Origin: Pseudorhodoferax sp. Leaf267
GTDB lineage: Bacteria > Pseudomonadota > Gammaproteobacteria > Burkholderiales > Burkholderiaceae_C
DNA length: 64,000 nucleotides
Assembly (NCBI RefSeq): GCF_001422405.1
Contig: NZ_LMMV01000012.1
Span: 722,830 to 786,829, forward strand
Direction of reading: 5' to 3'
The notes under the pieces are model-generated. The model had not been told where the DNA came from. It ran no database searches and worked only from the letters and a program-made list of their open reading frames with translations. The number at the start of each line of letters is the position of its first letter. Position 1 is the first letter of the stretch. The position numbers were made by a program, and so were the translations under genes. Shown here one piece after another: positions 7,907 through 16,615 of this stretch.

Positions 7907-8917
7907 ATGGCTGAAAAAAGTCAATCCGCTGTGGTAAGTGCAGAGCTCCACGTCAGCGTCGCACCGATGCTGGACTGGAGTGACCGCCACTGCCGCTACT
8001 TCCACCGTCTGCTGTCGCGCCGCGCCCGCCTGTACACCGAGATGGTGACCACCGGCGCGCTGCTGCATGGCGACGTGGCGCGGCACCTGCGCTTCGATGA
8101 CACCGAGCATCCCGTGGCCCTGCAGCTGGGCGGCAGCGAGCCCGGCGACCTGGCCCATTGCGCCAGGCTGGGCGAGGCGTGGGGCTACGACGAGATCAAT
8201 TTGAACTGCGGCTGCCCGTCCGAGCGCGTGCAGCGTGGCGCGTTCGGCGCCTGCCTGATGGCCGAGCCGCACCTGGTGGCCGACGGTGTCAAGGCCATGG
8301 TCGACGCGGTCAGCGTGCCGGTCACCGTCAAGCACCGCATCGGCATCGACCGTGGCGAAGACTACGGCTTCGTGCGCGACTTCGTCGGCACCGTCAGCCA
8401 GGCCGGCTGCAACACTTTCATCGTGCATGCGCGCAATGCCTGGCTCAAGGGCCTGTCGCCCAAGGAGAACCGCGAGATCCCGCCGCTGCGCTACGCGCTC
8501 GTGCACCAGCTCAAGCGCGACTTCCCGCACCTGCAGATTGTGATCAACGGAGGCCTGAAGACCACGGCACAAGTGGGCGAGCAACTCGCATTGCTGGACG
8601 GCGCCATGCTGGGCCGCGAGGCCTACCACAACCCCTGGTGGCTGGCCGAATGGGACAGCGCCTTCTTCGGCCTGCCCGAAGAGCCAGCGCGCACGCGCGA
8701 ATCCGTCGAGGAGCAGATGCTGCGCTACATGGAGCGCGAGGCGCGCGAGCACGGCACGCACTGGCATGCGATCGCGCGCCACATGATGGGCCTGCGCCAT
8801 GGCCTGCCTGGCGCGCGGCGCTGGCGCCAGGTGTGGAGCGACCACCGCATGAAGAGCCTGCCGGCGGCCGAGGTGGCCGCGCTCGCGCACGCGAACGAAA
8901 CCGCCGTTGCGCTCTGA
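7907..8917 (+). CDS. dusA: tRNA-dihydrouridine synthase A
   Basis: A 336-residue flavoprotein that reduces uridine to dihydrouridine in the D loop of tRNAs (positions 20/20a for DusA). The FMN-binding TIM barrel starts with SVAPMLDWSDRHCR, and the catalytic cysteine lies in NLNCGCPSERV (residues 98-108). KHRIGID, VHARNAWLKGLSPKENR, INGG and the FMN phosphate segment GAMLGREAY follow. The sequence between these motifs is of the DusA type rather than DusB or DusC. Length is normal for the family. It is transcribed away from the repeat protein and is followed 64 bases later by a separate dehydrogenase gene. Confidence 0.95.
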   Translation: MAEKSQSAVVSAELHVSVAPMLDWSDRHCRYFHRLLSRRARLYTEMVTTGALLHGDVARHLRFDDTEHPVALQLGGSEPGDLAHCARLGEAWGYDEINLNCGCPSERVQRGAFGACLMAEPHLVADGVKAMVDAVSVPVTVKHRIGIDRGEDYGFVRDFVGTVSQAGCNTFIVHARNAWLKGLSPKENREIPPLRYALVHQLKRDFPHLQIVINGGLKTTAQVGEQLALLDGAMLGREAYHNPWWLAEWDSAFFGLPEEPARTRESVEEQMLRYMEREAREHGTHWHAIARHMMGLRHGLPGARRWRQVWSDHRMKSLPAAEVAALAHANETAVAL

Positions 8918-8981
8918 GGCGGCCACGCCGTTCACAATCGATGGCGCTCCGCCGTCCTTCGTTCCATCCAACCTTCGCACC

Positions 8982-9923
8982 ATGACCCAACCTCGCATCC
9001 TCCAACTCGGCCGACTCCTTCCCTACCTCGAGCAGACCCTGGCGCAGCGTTATGACGTGCACCTGCTGGCCAACGAAGCGGACCCCAAGGCCTTCCTCGC
9101 GCGCGAGGGCGCAAGCTTCAGTGGCGCGGTGACCAACGCCGGCCTGGGCATCGATGGCGACACCATTGCGGCGCTGACGAACCTCAAGGTGATCTCCAGC
9201 TTCGGCGTGGGCTTTGACAAGGTCGACCTGCCGGCCGCCCGCGCGCGCGGCATTCCCGTGGGCTACACGCCCGACGTGCTGAACGACTGCGTGGCCGACA
9301 CCGCTTTCTCGCTGGTGATGGACGTGGGCCGCGGGTTCACCGCGTCCGACCGCTACCTGCGCCGCGGCGACTGGCTCAAGGCCCCGTTCCCGCTGGCCAC
9401 GCGCATCAGCGGCAAGAAGCTGGGCATCCTGGGCCTGGGGCGCATCGGCAACGTGATCGCGCGCCGCGCCAGCGGCTTCGACATGGAGGTGCGCTACCAC
9501 AACCGCCGCCCGGTCGAAGGCAGCCCCTACGGGTACGAGGCCTCGCTGGAAGGCCTGGCGCGCTGGGCCGACTTCCTCGTGATCGCCGCGGCCGGCGGTG
9601 CCGATACCAAGCATCTGGTGTCGCGCGAGATCCTGGCCGCGCTGGGCCCCAAGAGCTTCATCGTCAACATCGCGCGCGGCTCGGTGATCGACGAAGAGGC
9701 CCTGATCGAAGCGCTGGAGAACAAGACCATCGGCGGCGCCGGCCTGGACGTCTACCAGGACGAGCCCCGTGTGCCCGAGCGCCTGATCGCCTGCGAGAAC
9801 GCCGTGCTGTACCCGCACCTGGCCAGCGCCACCCACGAGACGCGCAAGGCCATGGCCGACCAGGTGCTGGCCAACCTGGCGAGCTTCTTCGAGACGGGCA
9901 AGGTCGCGGTCGCCGTGCCCTGA
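8982..9923 (+). CDS. D-2-hydroxyacid dehydrogenase (NAD(P)+)
   Basis: A 313-residue member of the D-isomer 2-hydroxyacid dehydrogenase family, acting on glyoxylate, hydroxypyruvate or similar acids in the cytoplasm. It shows the Rossmann motif LGILGLGRIGNVIARR, and the following YHNRRP segment with arginines suggests NADPH. The catalytic Arg is in VNIARGSV, the Glu in YQDEPRVPE and the His in YPHLASATHETR. It is one of three paralogues in this window (the others are at 30161 and 56642). It is likely a hydroxypyruvate/glyoxylate reductase, but the substrate is not certain. Confidence 0.9.
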   Translation: MTQPRILQLGRLLPYLEQTLAQRYDVHLLANEADPKAFLAREGASFSGAVTNAGLGIDGDTIAALTNLKVISSFGVGFDKVDLPAARARGIPVGYTPDVLNDCVADTAFSLVMDVGRGFTASDRYLRRGDWLKAPFPLATRISGKKLGILGLGRIGNVIARRASGFDMEVRYHNRRPVEGSPYGYEASLEGLARWADFLVIAAAGGADTKHLVSREILAALGPKSFIVNIARGSVIDEEALIEALENKTIGGAGLDVYQDEPRVPERLIACENAVLYPHLASATHETRKAMADQVLANLASFFETGKVAVAVP

Positions 9924-9997
9924 GCCTGTGACCGGCTAAGCTGCGGGAAGCGGGCGCTCGGCGCCCGCATTGCATTGCCCTTCAGGAGATCCCGCAG

Positions 9998-11749
9998 ATG
10001 CCCAACAACAAATTCCCCGGCGCGCTCGCGGCCGCCGCTCTGGTTGCGCTGGCCGGTTGCGCCAGCACCGGTGGCGCGCCCTCGGCCACCACGCTCAAGA
10101 AGGCCGAGCTCGACCAGCTCGCCGCCAGCCTGCAAGGCCGCGCGCCCGGCAGCTTCAGCGCCTTCCTCGACCATGCCGCCCTGCAGCGGCCCACGCTGGC
10201 GCCGCTGGTGCAGCGCTACAAGGCCAGGCAGCCCCTGGCCGGCGACGAGCTCGCCACCCTGAGCCGGCTGCTCGGCCTGCACAACCGGCTGTCCAATCAG
10301 GCCGGCGTGATCGACGCCACCGCGAAGATGGTGGCGCTCCCCACCGTGCGCGGCAGCGGCCCGCCGCATGAGGATGCGAACATCATCGCGCTGGGCCGAT
10401 TGGTCGCCGGCATGGCCAGGGACTTCGGCCTGCAGTACCGCAACGTCGACAACCGCGTGTTCGAGGTCAAGCTGCCCGGCACGGGCAAGGACGAGTTCGG
10501 TATCCTGACCCACGGCGACGTGGTGCCCGCCGTCGCCAGCGAATGGGTGCTGGACGACGGCACCAAACTCGACCCGTTCAAGCTCACGCGCGTGGGCGGC
10601 CTGCTGTACGGGCGCGGCAGCATTGACGACAAGGGCTCGATCGCCACCGTGCTCTACGCCATGAAGGCCGTGAAGGACAGCGGCCTGCCGCTGGACCGCA
10701 CGATCCGCCTCATGATCGACACCACCGAGGAGACGGGCGGCGATGCGATCCGCTACTACCAGCAGCAGACCACGCTGCCGGCCTACAACATCGTGCTGGA
10801 CAGCAAGTACCCCGCCGTCGTGGCCGAGAAGGGCACGGGCGCGCTGCGCGCGGCCTTCATGCTGGCGCCGCGTTCGGCCGCGGCGCCCGGTGCCGTGACC
10901 ATCGGCGCGATGACGGGCGCAGCCTCTGCCAATGCGATCCCCCAGACGGCCACGGCGCGGCTGCAGGCGGCAGACCCCGCGGCACTGGCTGCGCGGCTCA
11001 ACGCTGCCAAGGACGCGTTCGTGCGCCAGCACAGCGCGCAGGGCGGCCCCTTCACGATCGACGTGGCCAACGGCGCGGCGGGCGTGGACGTGAAGGTCAC
11101 CGGCTCCTCGGCCCACGGCTCGCGGCCCGAGGAGGGCGTGAACCCGGTGCCGCGTCTCGCGCTGTTCCTGCAGAGTGCAGGCCTGCCGCTGACCGACAAC
11201 GGCTACGCCCAGCTCACGCGCTACGTCGTCGACCTGTTCGGGCTGGACTACCTGGGCAATGCCATGGGCCTGGCCTACGCGGACGCCTTCATGGGCCCGC
11301 TGACCGCATCGCCCACGCTGATCCGCGAAAACGCCGGCAAGGTGGAGATCACGGCCAACGTGCGCATGCCGCGCGGCAACACGCCCGAGGCGCTGAGCGC
11401 GGCCACGCAGGCCAGGGTGCGAGCCTGGGGCGCGGCCGCCGGCATCCCGGTGGAGGTCGCCCACACGCAGGGCAACTGGATGGCGCGCGACCCCAAGGGC
11501 GCCTGGCTGGCCACGCTGCTCAACATCTTCGGCGACACCACCGGCCTGCCGGCCGAGCCCGTGTCCACCGCCGGCAGCACCACGGCCAAGCAGATGCCCA
11601 ACGCCATCAACTTCGGCCCCGCGATGCCAGGCAAGAAGTACACGGCGCACAACGCCAAGGAGTTCAAGGAAGTCGCCGATCTGGATGCCGACATGCAGAT
11701 GTTCACCGAGATGCTGGTGCGCATCGGCAACCTGCCGCAGATGCAGTAA
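9998..11749 (+). CDS. M20 family dipeptidase, lipoprotein
   Basis: A 583-residue zinc peptidase. The N terminus is a lipoprotein signal with lipobox ALAGC (Cys21), so it is probably membrane-anchored and periplasmic. M20 metal ligands are visible: His in ILTHGDVVP, Asp in GRGSIDDKG, the Glu pair in DTTEETGG and a C-terminal His in YTAHNAKEF. The length and motifs fit the PepV/carnosinase-like branch (Xaa-His or broad dipeptidases). AGGAG precedes the ATG. It is longer than cytosolic PepV because of the signal and an N-terminal helical segment. It appears to be monocistronic. Confidence 0.88.
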   Translation: MPNNKFPGALAAAALVALAGCASTGGAPSATTLKKAELDQLAASLQGRAPGSFSAFLDHAALQRPTLAPLVQRYKARQPLAGDELATLSRLLGLHNRLSNQAGVIDATAKMVALPTVRGSGPPHEDANIIALGRLVAGMARDFGLQYRNVDNRVFEVKLPGTGKDEFGILTHGDVVPAVASEWVLDDGTKLDPFKLTRVGGLLYGRGSIDDKGSIATVLYAMKAVKDSGLPLDRTIRLMIDTTEETGGDAIRYYQQQTTLPAYNIVLDSKYPAVVAEKGTGALRAAFMLAPRSAAAPGAVTIGAMTGAASANAIPQTATARLQAADPAALAARLNAAKDAFVRQHSAQGGPFTIDVANGAAGVDVKVTGSSAHGSRPEEGVNPVPRLALFLQSAGLPLTDNGYAQLTRYVVDLFGLDYLGNAMGLAYADAFMGPLTASPTLIRENAGKVEITANVRMPRGNTPEALSAATQARVRAWGAAAGIPVEVAHTQGNWMARDPKGAWLATLLNIFGDTTGLPAEPVSTAGSTTAKQMPNAINFGPAMPGKKYTAHNAKEFKEVADLDADMQMFTEMLVRIGNLPQMQ

Positions 11750-11832
11750 GGACGGCGCTTGTCACGGTCGGGACGGCCGCGCGCGGGTGCGGCTGCGAAC
11801 ATGGTTTCCATCACAGGGAGGTTCCAAGCGAC

Positions 11833-12999
11833 ATGAGCATCCAACGCAAGGCCTGCATCGTCGGCGCCTACGAGCACCCGACGCGCAAGGCGCCCGACAA
11901 GACCGTGGCCCAGCTCCACGCCGAATGCGCGCGCGGCGCGCTGCTGGACGCGGGGCTCACGCTGGCCGACGTGGACGGCTACTTCTGCGCCGGCGATGCG
12001 CCCGGCCTGGGCGCGCTGAACATCGCCGACCACATCGGCCTGCACCCGCGCCATGTGGATTCGACCGACATGGGCGGCTCGTCCTACCTCGCGCACGTGG
12101 GCCATGCCGCGCAGGCGATTGCGGCCGGCAAGTGCAACGTGGCGCTGATCACGCTGGCCGGGCGTCCGCGCTCGGAAGCCTCCAGCGGCACGCAGCCGCG
12201 CAACTGGGGGCCCAACCTGCCGGACCAGCCCTTCGAGGCGCCGTTCGGCCCGGTCACGGTCAACATGTACGCCATGGTCGCCATGCGCCACATGCACGAC
12301 TGGGGCACGACGCCCGAGCAGCTGGCCTGGATCAAGGTCGCCATGTCGCACCACGCGCAGCACAACCCGCATGCCATGTTGCGCGACGTGGTGACGGTGG
12401 AGGATGTCATCCACTCGCCCATGATTTCCGATCCGCTGCACAAGCTCGATTGCTGCGTGGTCAGCGACGGCGGCGGTGCCCTGGTCGTCGCGCGGCCCGA
12501 GATCGCGCGCAGCTTGAAGCGCCCCATCGTCAACGTGCTGGGCGCGGGCGAGGCGCTGAAGGGGCAGGAGGGCGGCAACATCGACCTGTCGTACTCCGGC
12601 GCCGTGTGGTCCGGCCCGCGCGCGTTCGAAGAGGCGGGCGTGGCGCCGGCCGACATCCAGTACGCCTCGATCTACGACAGCTTCACGATCACGGTGCTGA
12701 TGCAGCTCGAAGACCTGGGCTTTTGCGCGCGCGGGCAGGGTGGGCGTTTCGTGGCCGATGGCAACCTGATCTCGGGCAGCGGCAGGCTGCCCGTCAACAC
12801 CGACGGTGGCGGGCTGTGCAACAACCACCCCGCCAACCGTGGCGGCATCACCAAGGTGATCGAGGCCGTGCGCCAGTTGCGCGGCGAGGCGCACCCTGCG
12901 GTGCAGGTGAAAAATTGCGGCCTGGCGCTCGCGCAGGGCACGGGCGGTCTGCTGGGCTCGCGCCACGGCAGTGCCACGCTGATCATGGAAAGGGCCTGA
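11833..12999 (+). CDS. Thiolase-like protein (SCP2-thiolase/lipid-transfer type), nucleophile replaced
   Basis: A 388-residue protein of the thiolase superfamily. The fold signatures are present: ACIVGAYEHPTRKAPDK at the start, a catalytic-loop region at DSTDMGGSSYLAH, NNHPANRGGI in place of the usual GGGxxxGHPxGxxG, and NCGLALAQGTGG near the end. At the position of the acylated cysteine there is a serine (GGSS), so normal thiolysis is unlikely. Proteins of this type pair with DUF35 partners, and some act as retro-aldol lyases on CoA thioesters. The DUF35 gene lies 89 bases downstream. The substrate is unknown. Confidence 0.82.
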   Translation: MSIQRKACIVGAYEHPTRKAPDKTVAQLHAECARGALLDAGLTLADVDGYFCAGDAPGLGALNIADHIGLHPRHVDSTDMGGSSYLAHVGHAAQAIAAGKCNVALITLAGRPRSEASSGTQPRNWGPNLPDQPFEAPFGPVTVNMYAMVAMRHMHDWGTTPEQLAWIKVAMSHHAQHNPHAMLRDVVTVEDVIHSPMISDPLHKLDCCVVSDGGGALVVARPEIARSLKRPIVNVLGAGEALKGQEGGNIDLSYSGAVWSGPRAFEEAGVAPADIQYASIYDSFTITVLMQLEDLGFCARGQGGRFVADGNLISGSGRLPVNTDGGGLCNNHPANRGGITKVIEAVRQLRGEAHPAVQVKNCGLALAQGTGGLLGSRHGSATLIMERA

Positions 13000-13006
13000 G
13001 AAATGA

Positions 13007-13056
13007 AATCCCCACGCTCATCGCTTCGCGTATCGCTGCCCCCCCAGGGGGCGCGT
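13007..13056. repeat. Comamonadaceae-type intergenic repeat with GC palindrome
   Basis: The sequence between the thiolase-like and DUF35 genes includes CCCCACGCTCATCGCTTCGC followed by CTGCCCCCCCAGGGGGCG, a G/C-run palindrome. From memory, this phrase recurs between genes in many Comamonadaceae genomes. Only one copy is seen in this window. It may form a hairpin in the transcript. Confidence 0.55.
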
Positions 13057-13088
13057 CAGCAGCTTCGGAACGGGCGGGCGCTGCTGAC

Positions 13089-13490
13089 ATGACGACGCTT
13101 GCACAAGACCGCGCCTGGCCGGCGCCCGTGGTCTACCCCGACAACACGGAGTTCTGGGCTGGCACCGCTGCGGGCCAGCTGCTGGTGAAGCATTGCGAGG
13201 AATGCGGCAAGCCGCACTGGTATCCGCGCACGCAGTGCCCGTTCTGCATGTCGGACCGCACGGTGTTCAAGCCGTCGGCGGGCAAGGGCGAGATCTACAG
13301 CTTCACGGTGTGCCGCCGTGTGGGGCTTGTTCCGTTTGCGATGGCTTACGTGCGGCTGGATGAGGGCGTGACGGTGATGACCAACATTGTGGATTGCGAC
13401 CTGGATGGGTTGGCGATCGGGCAGCGGGTGGAGGTGGTGTTCAAGGCTGCCGAGGGTGGTGCGATGCTGCCGATGTTTCGGCCTGCTTGA
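13089..13490 (+). CDS. Zn-ribbon/OB-fold (DUF35, ChsH2-like) protein
   Basis: A 133-residue protein with an N-terminal helix (VYPDNTEFWAGTAAGQLLVKH), a rubredoxin-like zinc ribbon formed by CEECG and CPFC (about residues 36-53), and an OB fold (GEIYSFTVCRR to VEVVFKAA). Such proteins bind acyl-CoA and act as obligate partners of thiolase-like or MaoC-like subunits, as in steroid side-chain degradation. The gene follows the thiolase-like gene in the same direction, so the two products probably form one complex. The intervening GC palindrome could modulate expression between them. The substrate is unknown. Confidence 0.88.
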   Translation: MTTLAQDRAWPAPVVYPDNTEFWAGTAAGQLLVKHCEECGKPHWYPRTQCPFCMSDRTVFKPSAGKGEIYSFTVCRRVGLVPFAMAYVRLDEGVTVMTNIVDCDLDGLAIGQRVEVVFKAAEGGAMLPMFRPA

Positions 13491-13581
13491 AGGCTCTGGC
13501 TCGTGCGGGGGCGCCCGGCCTGGGGCACCCGCCGCGGCCGCCCGGTGTACGCGCCCCTGCGCTGGCGTTGGCTTAGACGCT

Positions 13582-14544
13582 CTAGAGATCCAGCACCAAC
13601 ACCGCGCTTTTCGCGCGTGAGCAGCAGGGGGTGAACTGGTCGTTGGCGGCCTTTTCCTCGTCGGTGAAATACAGGTCACGGTGCTCGCACTCGCCCTCCA
13701 GCACGCGCGTGATGCAGGTGCCGCATACGCCTTGCTCGCATGAGGTCAGGATCTCGATGCCGTGCGGCAGCAGGGCCTGCACCACGCTCTGGTCCTTGGG
13801 CACGGTGTAGGTCTTGCCGCTGCTGGCGATGCGTACTTCGAAAGAGCCGTCGCTGGCCGTGTCCTGCGGGGCGGCGCCGAAGTATTCGAGGTGGACGTTG
13901 TCCTTGTCCCAGCCCTGGGCCTGGGTGGTGCGCACCACGTGGTCGATGAAGCCGGTCGGGCCGCAGATGTAGACGTGCGTGCCGGCGTCGGGCGTGGCCA
14001 GCAGGCGGGCGGCGTCGAGCTTTTGCGCGGCGTCGCCGTCATCGAAGTGGAAGTGCACGCGGTTGGCGAAGGGCGAGGCCGCGATCTCTTCACGGAACGC
14101 CGTGCGCTCGGGCGAGCGCGTGCAGTAGTGCAGTTCGAAGTCCGCGCCCACGGCTGCGAGGCGCTGGGCCATGCACAGCAAGGGCGTCACGCCGATGCCG
14201 CCTGCCAGCAGCAGCGTGCGTTCGGCGCGAGCCAGGGGAAAGTGGTTGCGCGGCGTGCTGATGGTCAGCACGTCGCCCGCGTGGACCTGCTCGTGCATGC
14301 CCTGCGAGCCACCGCGCGAGGCCGCGTCGCGCAGCACGGCGATGCGGTAGCGGTGCGACTCGTTGTCGTCGTTGCACAGCGAGTACTGGCGCGTGATGTT
14401 GCCCGGCACGTGCACGTCGATGTGCGAGCCGGCACTGAACGCGGGCAGCGGCGCGCCGTCCACACGGGCGAGTTCGAAGCTGGTGATGTCCTGCGCTTCG
14501 ACGGTCTTGCGCACGACCTTGACGGCCATCGTGTCCATCGTCAT
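13582..14544 (-). CDS. vanB: Vanillate O-demethylase, reductase subunit
   Basis: A 320-residue class IA oxygenase reductase. The N-terminal FMN domain has RQYSLCND, the NAD domain has LLLAGGIGVTPLLCMAQ and YICGPTGFIDHV, and the C-terminal plant-type [2Fe-2S] domain has CEQGVCGTC with a last cysteine in TPCCS. It passes electrons from NADH to the Rieske oxygenase VanA. The ATG at 14544 overlaps the vanA stop as ATGA, so the subunits are translationally coupled. Nearby in-frame ATGs at 14538 and 14529 are less well placed. Phthalate or other demethylase reductases look alike; context favours vanillate. Confidence 0.88.
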   Translation of the reverse strand: MTMDTMAVKVVRKTVEAQDITSFELARVDGAPLPAFSAGSHIDVHVPGNITRQYSLCNDDNESHRYRIAVLRDAASRGGSQGMHEQVHAGDVLTISTPRNHFPLARAERTLLLAGGIGVTPLLCMAQRLAAVGADFELHYCTRSPERTAFREEIAASPFANRVHFHFDDGDAAQKLDAARLLATPDAGTHVYICGPTGFIDHVVRTTQAQGWDKDNVHLEYFGAAPQDTASDGSFEVRIASSGKTYTVPKDQSVVQALLPHGIEILTSCEQGVCGTCITRVLEGECEHRDLYFTDEEKAANDQFTPCCSRAKSAVLVLDL

Positions 14545-15593
14545 GCCGCCTGCGCCACGGGTGCCGCAGCCTGCTCGGCCGCCAGCATCTTGTCCAGCAG
14601 CTTGCGCGACTGCACGCCGCCGGCGTCGATGTTGAGCAGCAGCAGCTTGCGTGTGGGGTGCAGCGACAGGTTGCGCTGCTGCGCTTCCAGCACGGCCGTG
14701 TCTTCGGCGAACACCTTGGCCTGGCCGTCGCGGATCTGCGCCGTGAGCGCCTTGTCCTTCACGTTGAAGTTGCGCGCCATGCCCCAGAAGTACCACATCG
14801 AGGTCTCGGTCTCGGGCGTGAGGAAGTCCACCACGATGCTGTAGACCTTCTGGTCGGCCGGCGCGTCGATGCCGCCCTTGCCGGCCAGCGCCACGCCCAC
14901 CTCGATCATGATGTGGCCGGGCGGCGTGAAGCGGCACACCTGCCAGCGGTCCACCGGCTGGTCGTCGGGCAGGTGGTTGCCGCGCAGGTTGGCGCGCCAG
15001 AAGGGCGGGGCCATCACGTTCTCCATGGTGCGGCGCGTGACGACCTGCTCGCCTTCGGTCTTGGTGGACACGGGCGTCTCGTCGATCTCCTTCTGGCCGA
15101 TGCTGGTGCTGTGCACGTAGGTCTCGTGCGTGAGGTCCATCAGGTTGTCGACCATGAGCCGGTAGTCGCAATCGACGTGGTACAGGCCGCCGCCGTAGGC
15201 CCACTCGGGGTTGTCGGCCCATTCCAGGTGGTGGATGGCGGCCGGGTCGGCCAGGGCCGCGTCGCCCGTCCAGACCCAGATGAAGCCGTAGCGCTCGACC
15301 ACGGGGAAGCTGCGGATCTTGGGGAAGCCGCCCACGCGCTGGCCGGGCATGGAGATGGTCTTGCCGTCGCAGCCCATCGTGAGCCCGTGGTAGCCGCAGA
15401 CCAGCTTGCCTTCGCACACGCTGCCCAGCGACAGGCGGGCGCCGCGGTGCGGGCAGAAATCTTCCAGCGCGGCCACCTGTCCATCATCCGCCCGGTAGAA
15501 CACGATGTGCTCGCCGCAGATCTGGCGGCCCAGGGGTTTCTCGTCGATTTCGTCGGGCGTGCAGGCGACGTACCAGGTGTTGCGCGGGAACAT
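14541..15593 (-). CDS. vanA: Vanillate O-demethylase, oxygenase subunit (Rieske)
   Basis: A 350-residue Rieske non-haem iron monooxygenase. The N terminus MFPRNTWYVACTPDEI is characteristic of VanA. The Rieske cluster ligands are Cys47/His49 (CPHRGA) and Cys66/His69 (CGYHG). The mononuclear iron site is in DNLMDLTHETYVH, with His156 and His161. It demethylates vanillate to protocatechuate and formaldehyde. Protocatechuate is the substrate of the ligAB cluster at 32-40 kb. Transcription starts in the short region shared with the GntR regulator. A related methoxybenzoate demethylase is possible. Confidence 0.88.
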   Translation of the reverse strand: MFPRNTWYVACTPDEIDEKPLGRQICGEHIVFYRADDGQVAALEDFCPHRGARLSLGSVCEGKLVCGYHGLTMGCDGKTISMPGQRVGGFPKIRSFPVVERYGFIWVWTGDAALADPAAIHHLEWADNPEWAYGGGLYHVDCDYRLMVDNLMDLTHETYVHSTSIGQKEIDETPVSTKTEGEQVVTRRTMENVMAPPFWRANLRGNHLPDDQPVDRWQVCRFTPPGHIMIEVGVALAGKGGIDAPADQKVYSIVVDFLTPETETSMWYFWGMARNFNVKDKALTAQIRDGQAKVFAEDTAVLEAQQRNLSLHPTRKLLLLNIDAGGVQSRKLLDKMLAAEQAAAPVAQAA

Positions 15594-15627
15594 GGATGGG
15601 GCTCCGTGGGGTGTCTTTTGGCCTTGA

Positions 15628-15637
15628 ATGTATACCA
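15628..15637. promoter_or_regulatory. Candidate GntR operator half-palindrome upstream of vanA
   Basis: ATGTATACCA contains the same ATGTATAC core as the perfect palindrome 62 bases away. On the minus strand TATACAT could overlap the vanA -10 region, so a bound repressor would block the promoter. Confidence 0.55.
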
Positions 15638-15690
15638 AGGGCCGTGTTTTTGGCTCAGAAGTGCCCCTGATTGCGCCATTCAGGCCGTTT

Positions 15691-15702
15691 GATGTATACA
15701 TC
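15691..15702. promoter_or_regulatory. Perfect palindrome GATGTATACATC, candidate VanR operator
   Basis: This 12-bp perfect palindrome lies just before the regulator's start codon at 15707 and includes the alternative ATG at 15692. GntR/FadR-type repressors often bind such TATAC-centred palindromes. It would allow autoregulation together with the site at 15628. Confidence 0.65.
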
Positions 15703-15706
15703 GACC

Positions 15707-16459
15707 ATGGTCAAGGAACTGGAATTGCTGGACTCGGGTGGCTCGCAGGCCGTCAAGGCGCAGCTGCGCTTGCGCGAGCTGATTCTGGCGGGCGAGCTGC
15801 CCGCGGGCAGCCGCATCGCCGAGCTGGCGATCGTCGAGAAGGTGGGCGTCTCGCGCACGCCGATCCGCGCCGCGCTGATGCGGCTGGAGCAGGAGGGCCT
15901 GCTGCAGGGCCTGCCCGGCGGCGGCTATGCCGTGCGTGTGTTCTCCGAGCGCGAAGTCGCCGACGCCATCGAGCTGCGCGGCACGCTGGAGGGCCTCGCC
16001 GCACGGCTGGCAGCCGAGCGGGGCGTGCCCGAGGATCTGCTCGCCCAGGCGCGTGACTGCCTCGCCCCCATCGACGAACTGCTGCGCGCGCCGGCGCTGG
16101 ACGACGAGGCCTTCCAGCGCTATGTGGAGTGGAACGGCCGCTTCCACCACCTGCTGCATGCGCTGGCCGGCAGCGAGGTGATCGCGCGCGAGCTGGAGCG
16201 CGTGGTGCGCCTGCCTTTCGCCTCGCCCTCCGGCTTCGTGGTGCAGCAGGCCAACTCGCCGCAGGCGCGCGACATGCTGATCGTGGCGCAGGACCAGCAC
16301 CGCCAGGTGCTCGATGCCATGGCGCAGCGCGAGGGCGCGCGGGCCGAGGCCATCATGCGCGAGCACTCGCGGCTGGCGCAGCGCAACCTGCGCGAGGCCA
16401 TGGCCGCGCCGGACGCCGAGCGCATGCCTGGCGTGCGGCTGATCCGGGGCCGCGGATGA
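15707..16459 (+). CDS. vanR: GntR family (FCD) regulator, probable VanR
   Basis: A 250-residue FadR-subfamily regulator. The winged helix covers about residues 15-75 (LRELILAGELPAGSRIAELA, VGVSRTPIRAALMRLEQEGLL). The all-helical FCD ligand domain follows, with EWNGRFHHLLHALAG and a later His in DQHRQVLDAM that could bind a metal and carboxylate ligand. It is divergent from vanAB across about 110 bases with shared palindromes, which is the usual arrangement for VanR controlling vanillate demethylation. I prefer the ATG at 15707, which leaves the palindrome outside the coding region. The ATG at 15692 would add five residues. Confidence 0.8.
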   Translation: MVKELELLDSGGSQAVKAQLRLRELILAGELPAGSRIAELAIVEKVGVSRTPIRAALMRLEQEGLLQGLPGGGYAVRVFSEREVADAIELRGTLEGLAARLAAERGVPEDLLAQARDCLAPIDELLRAPALDDEAFQRYVEWNGRFHHLLHALAGSEVIARELERVVRLPFASPSGFVVQQANSPQARDMLIVAQDQHRQVLDAMAQREGARAEAIMREHSRLAQRNLREAMAAPDAERMPGVRLIRGRG

Positions 16460-16615
16460 CCGTGGCGTCCCCAACGACCGCCATGCCGAAGTGCGCGAGC
16501 GCCTAAGCCCAACTACGCATAGGCGCAGGGTGCGACCCGCATTACAGTGGCGCGCCTGCGGCGGTCCACCAGCCGGTGCACCAGCGAAAGAACACAACCC
16601 TAGGAGATGATCCCC

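Noticed and set aside
13007-13056. Possible CRISPR or tandem array because of G/C runs
   Set aside because: There is a single short palindrome and no repeated spacer structure. No cas genes exist in the window.
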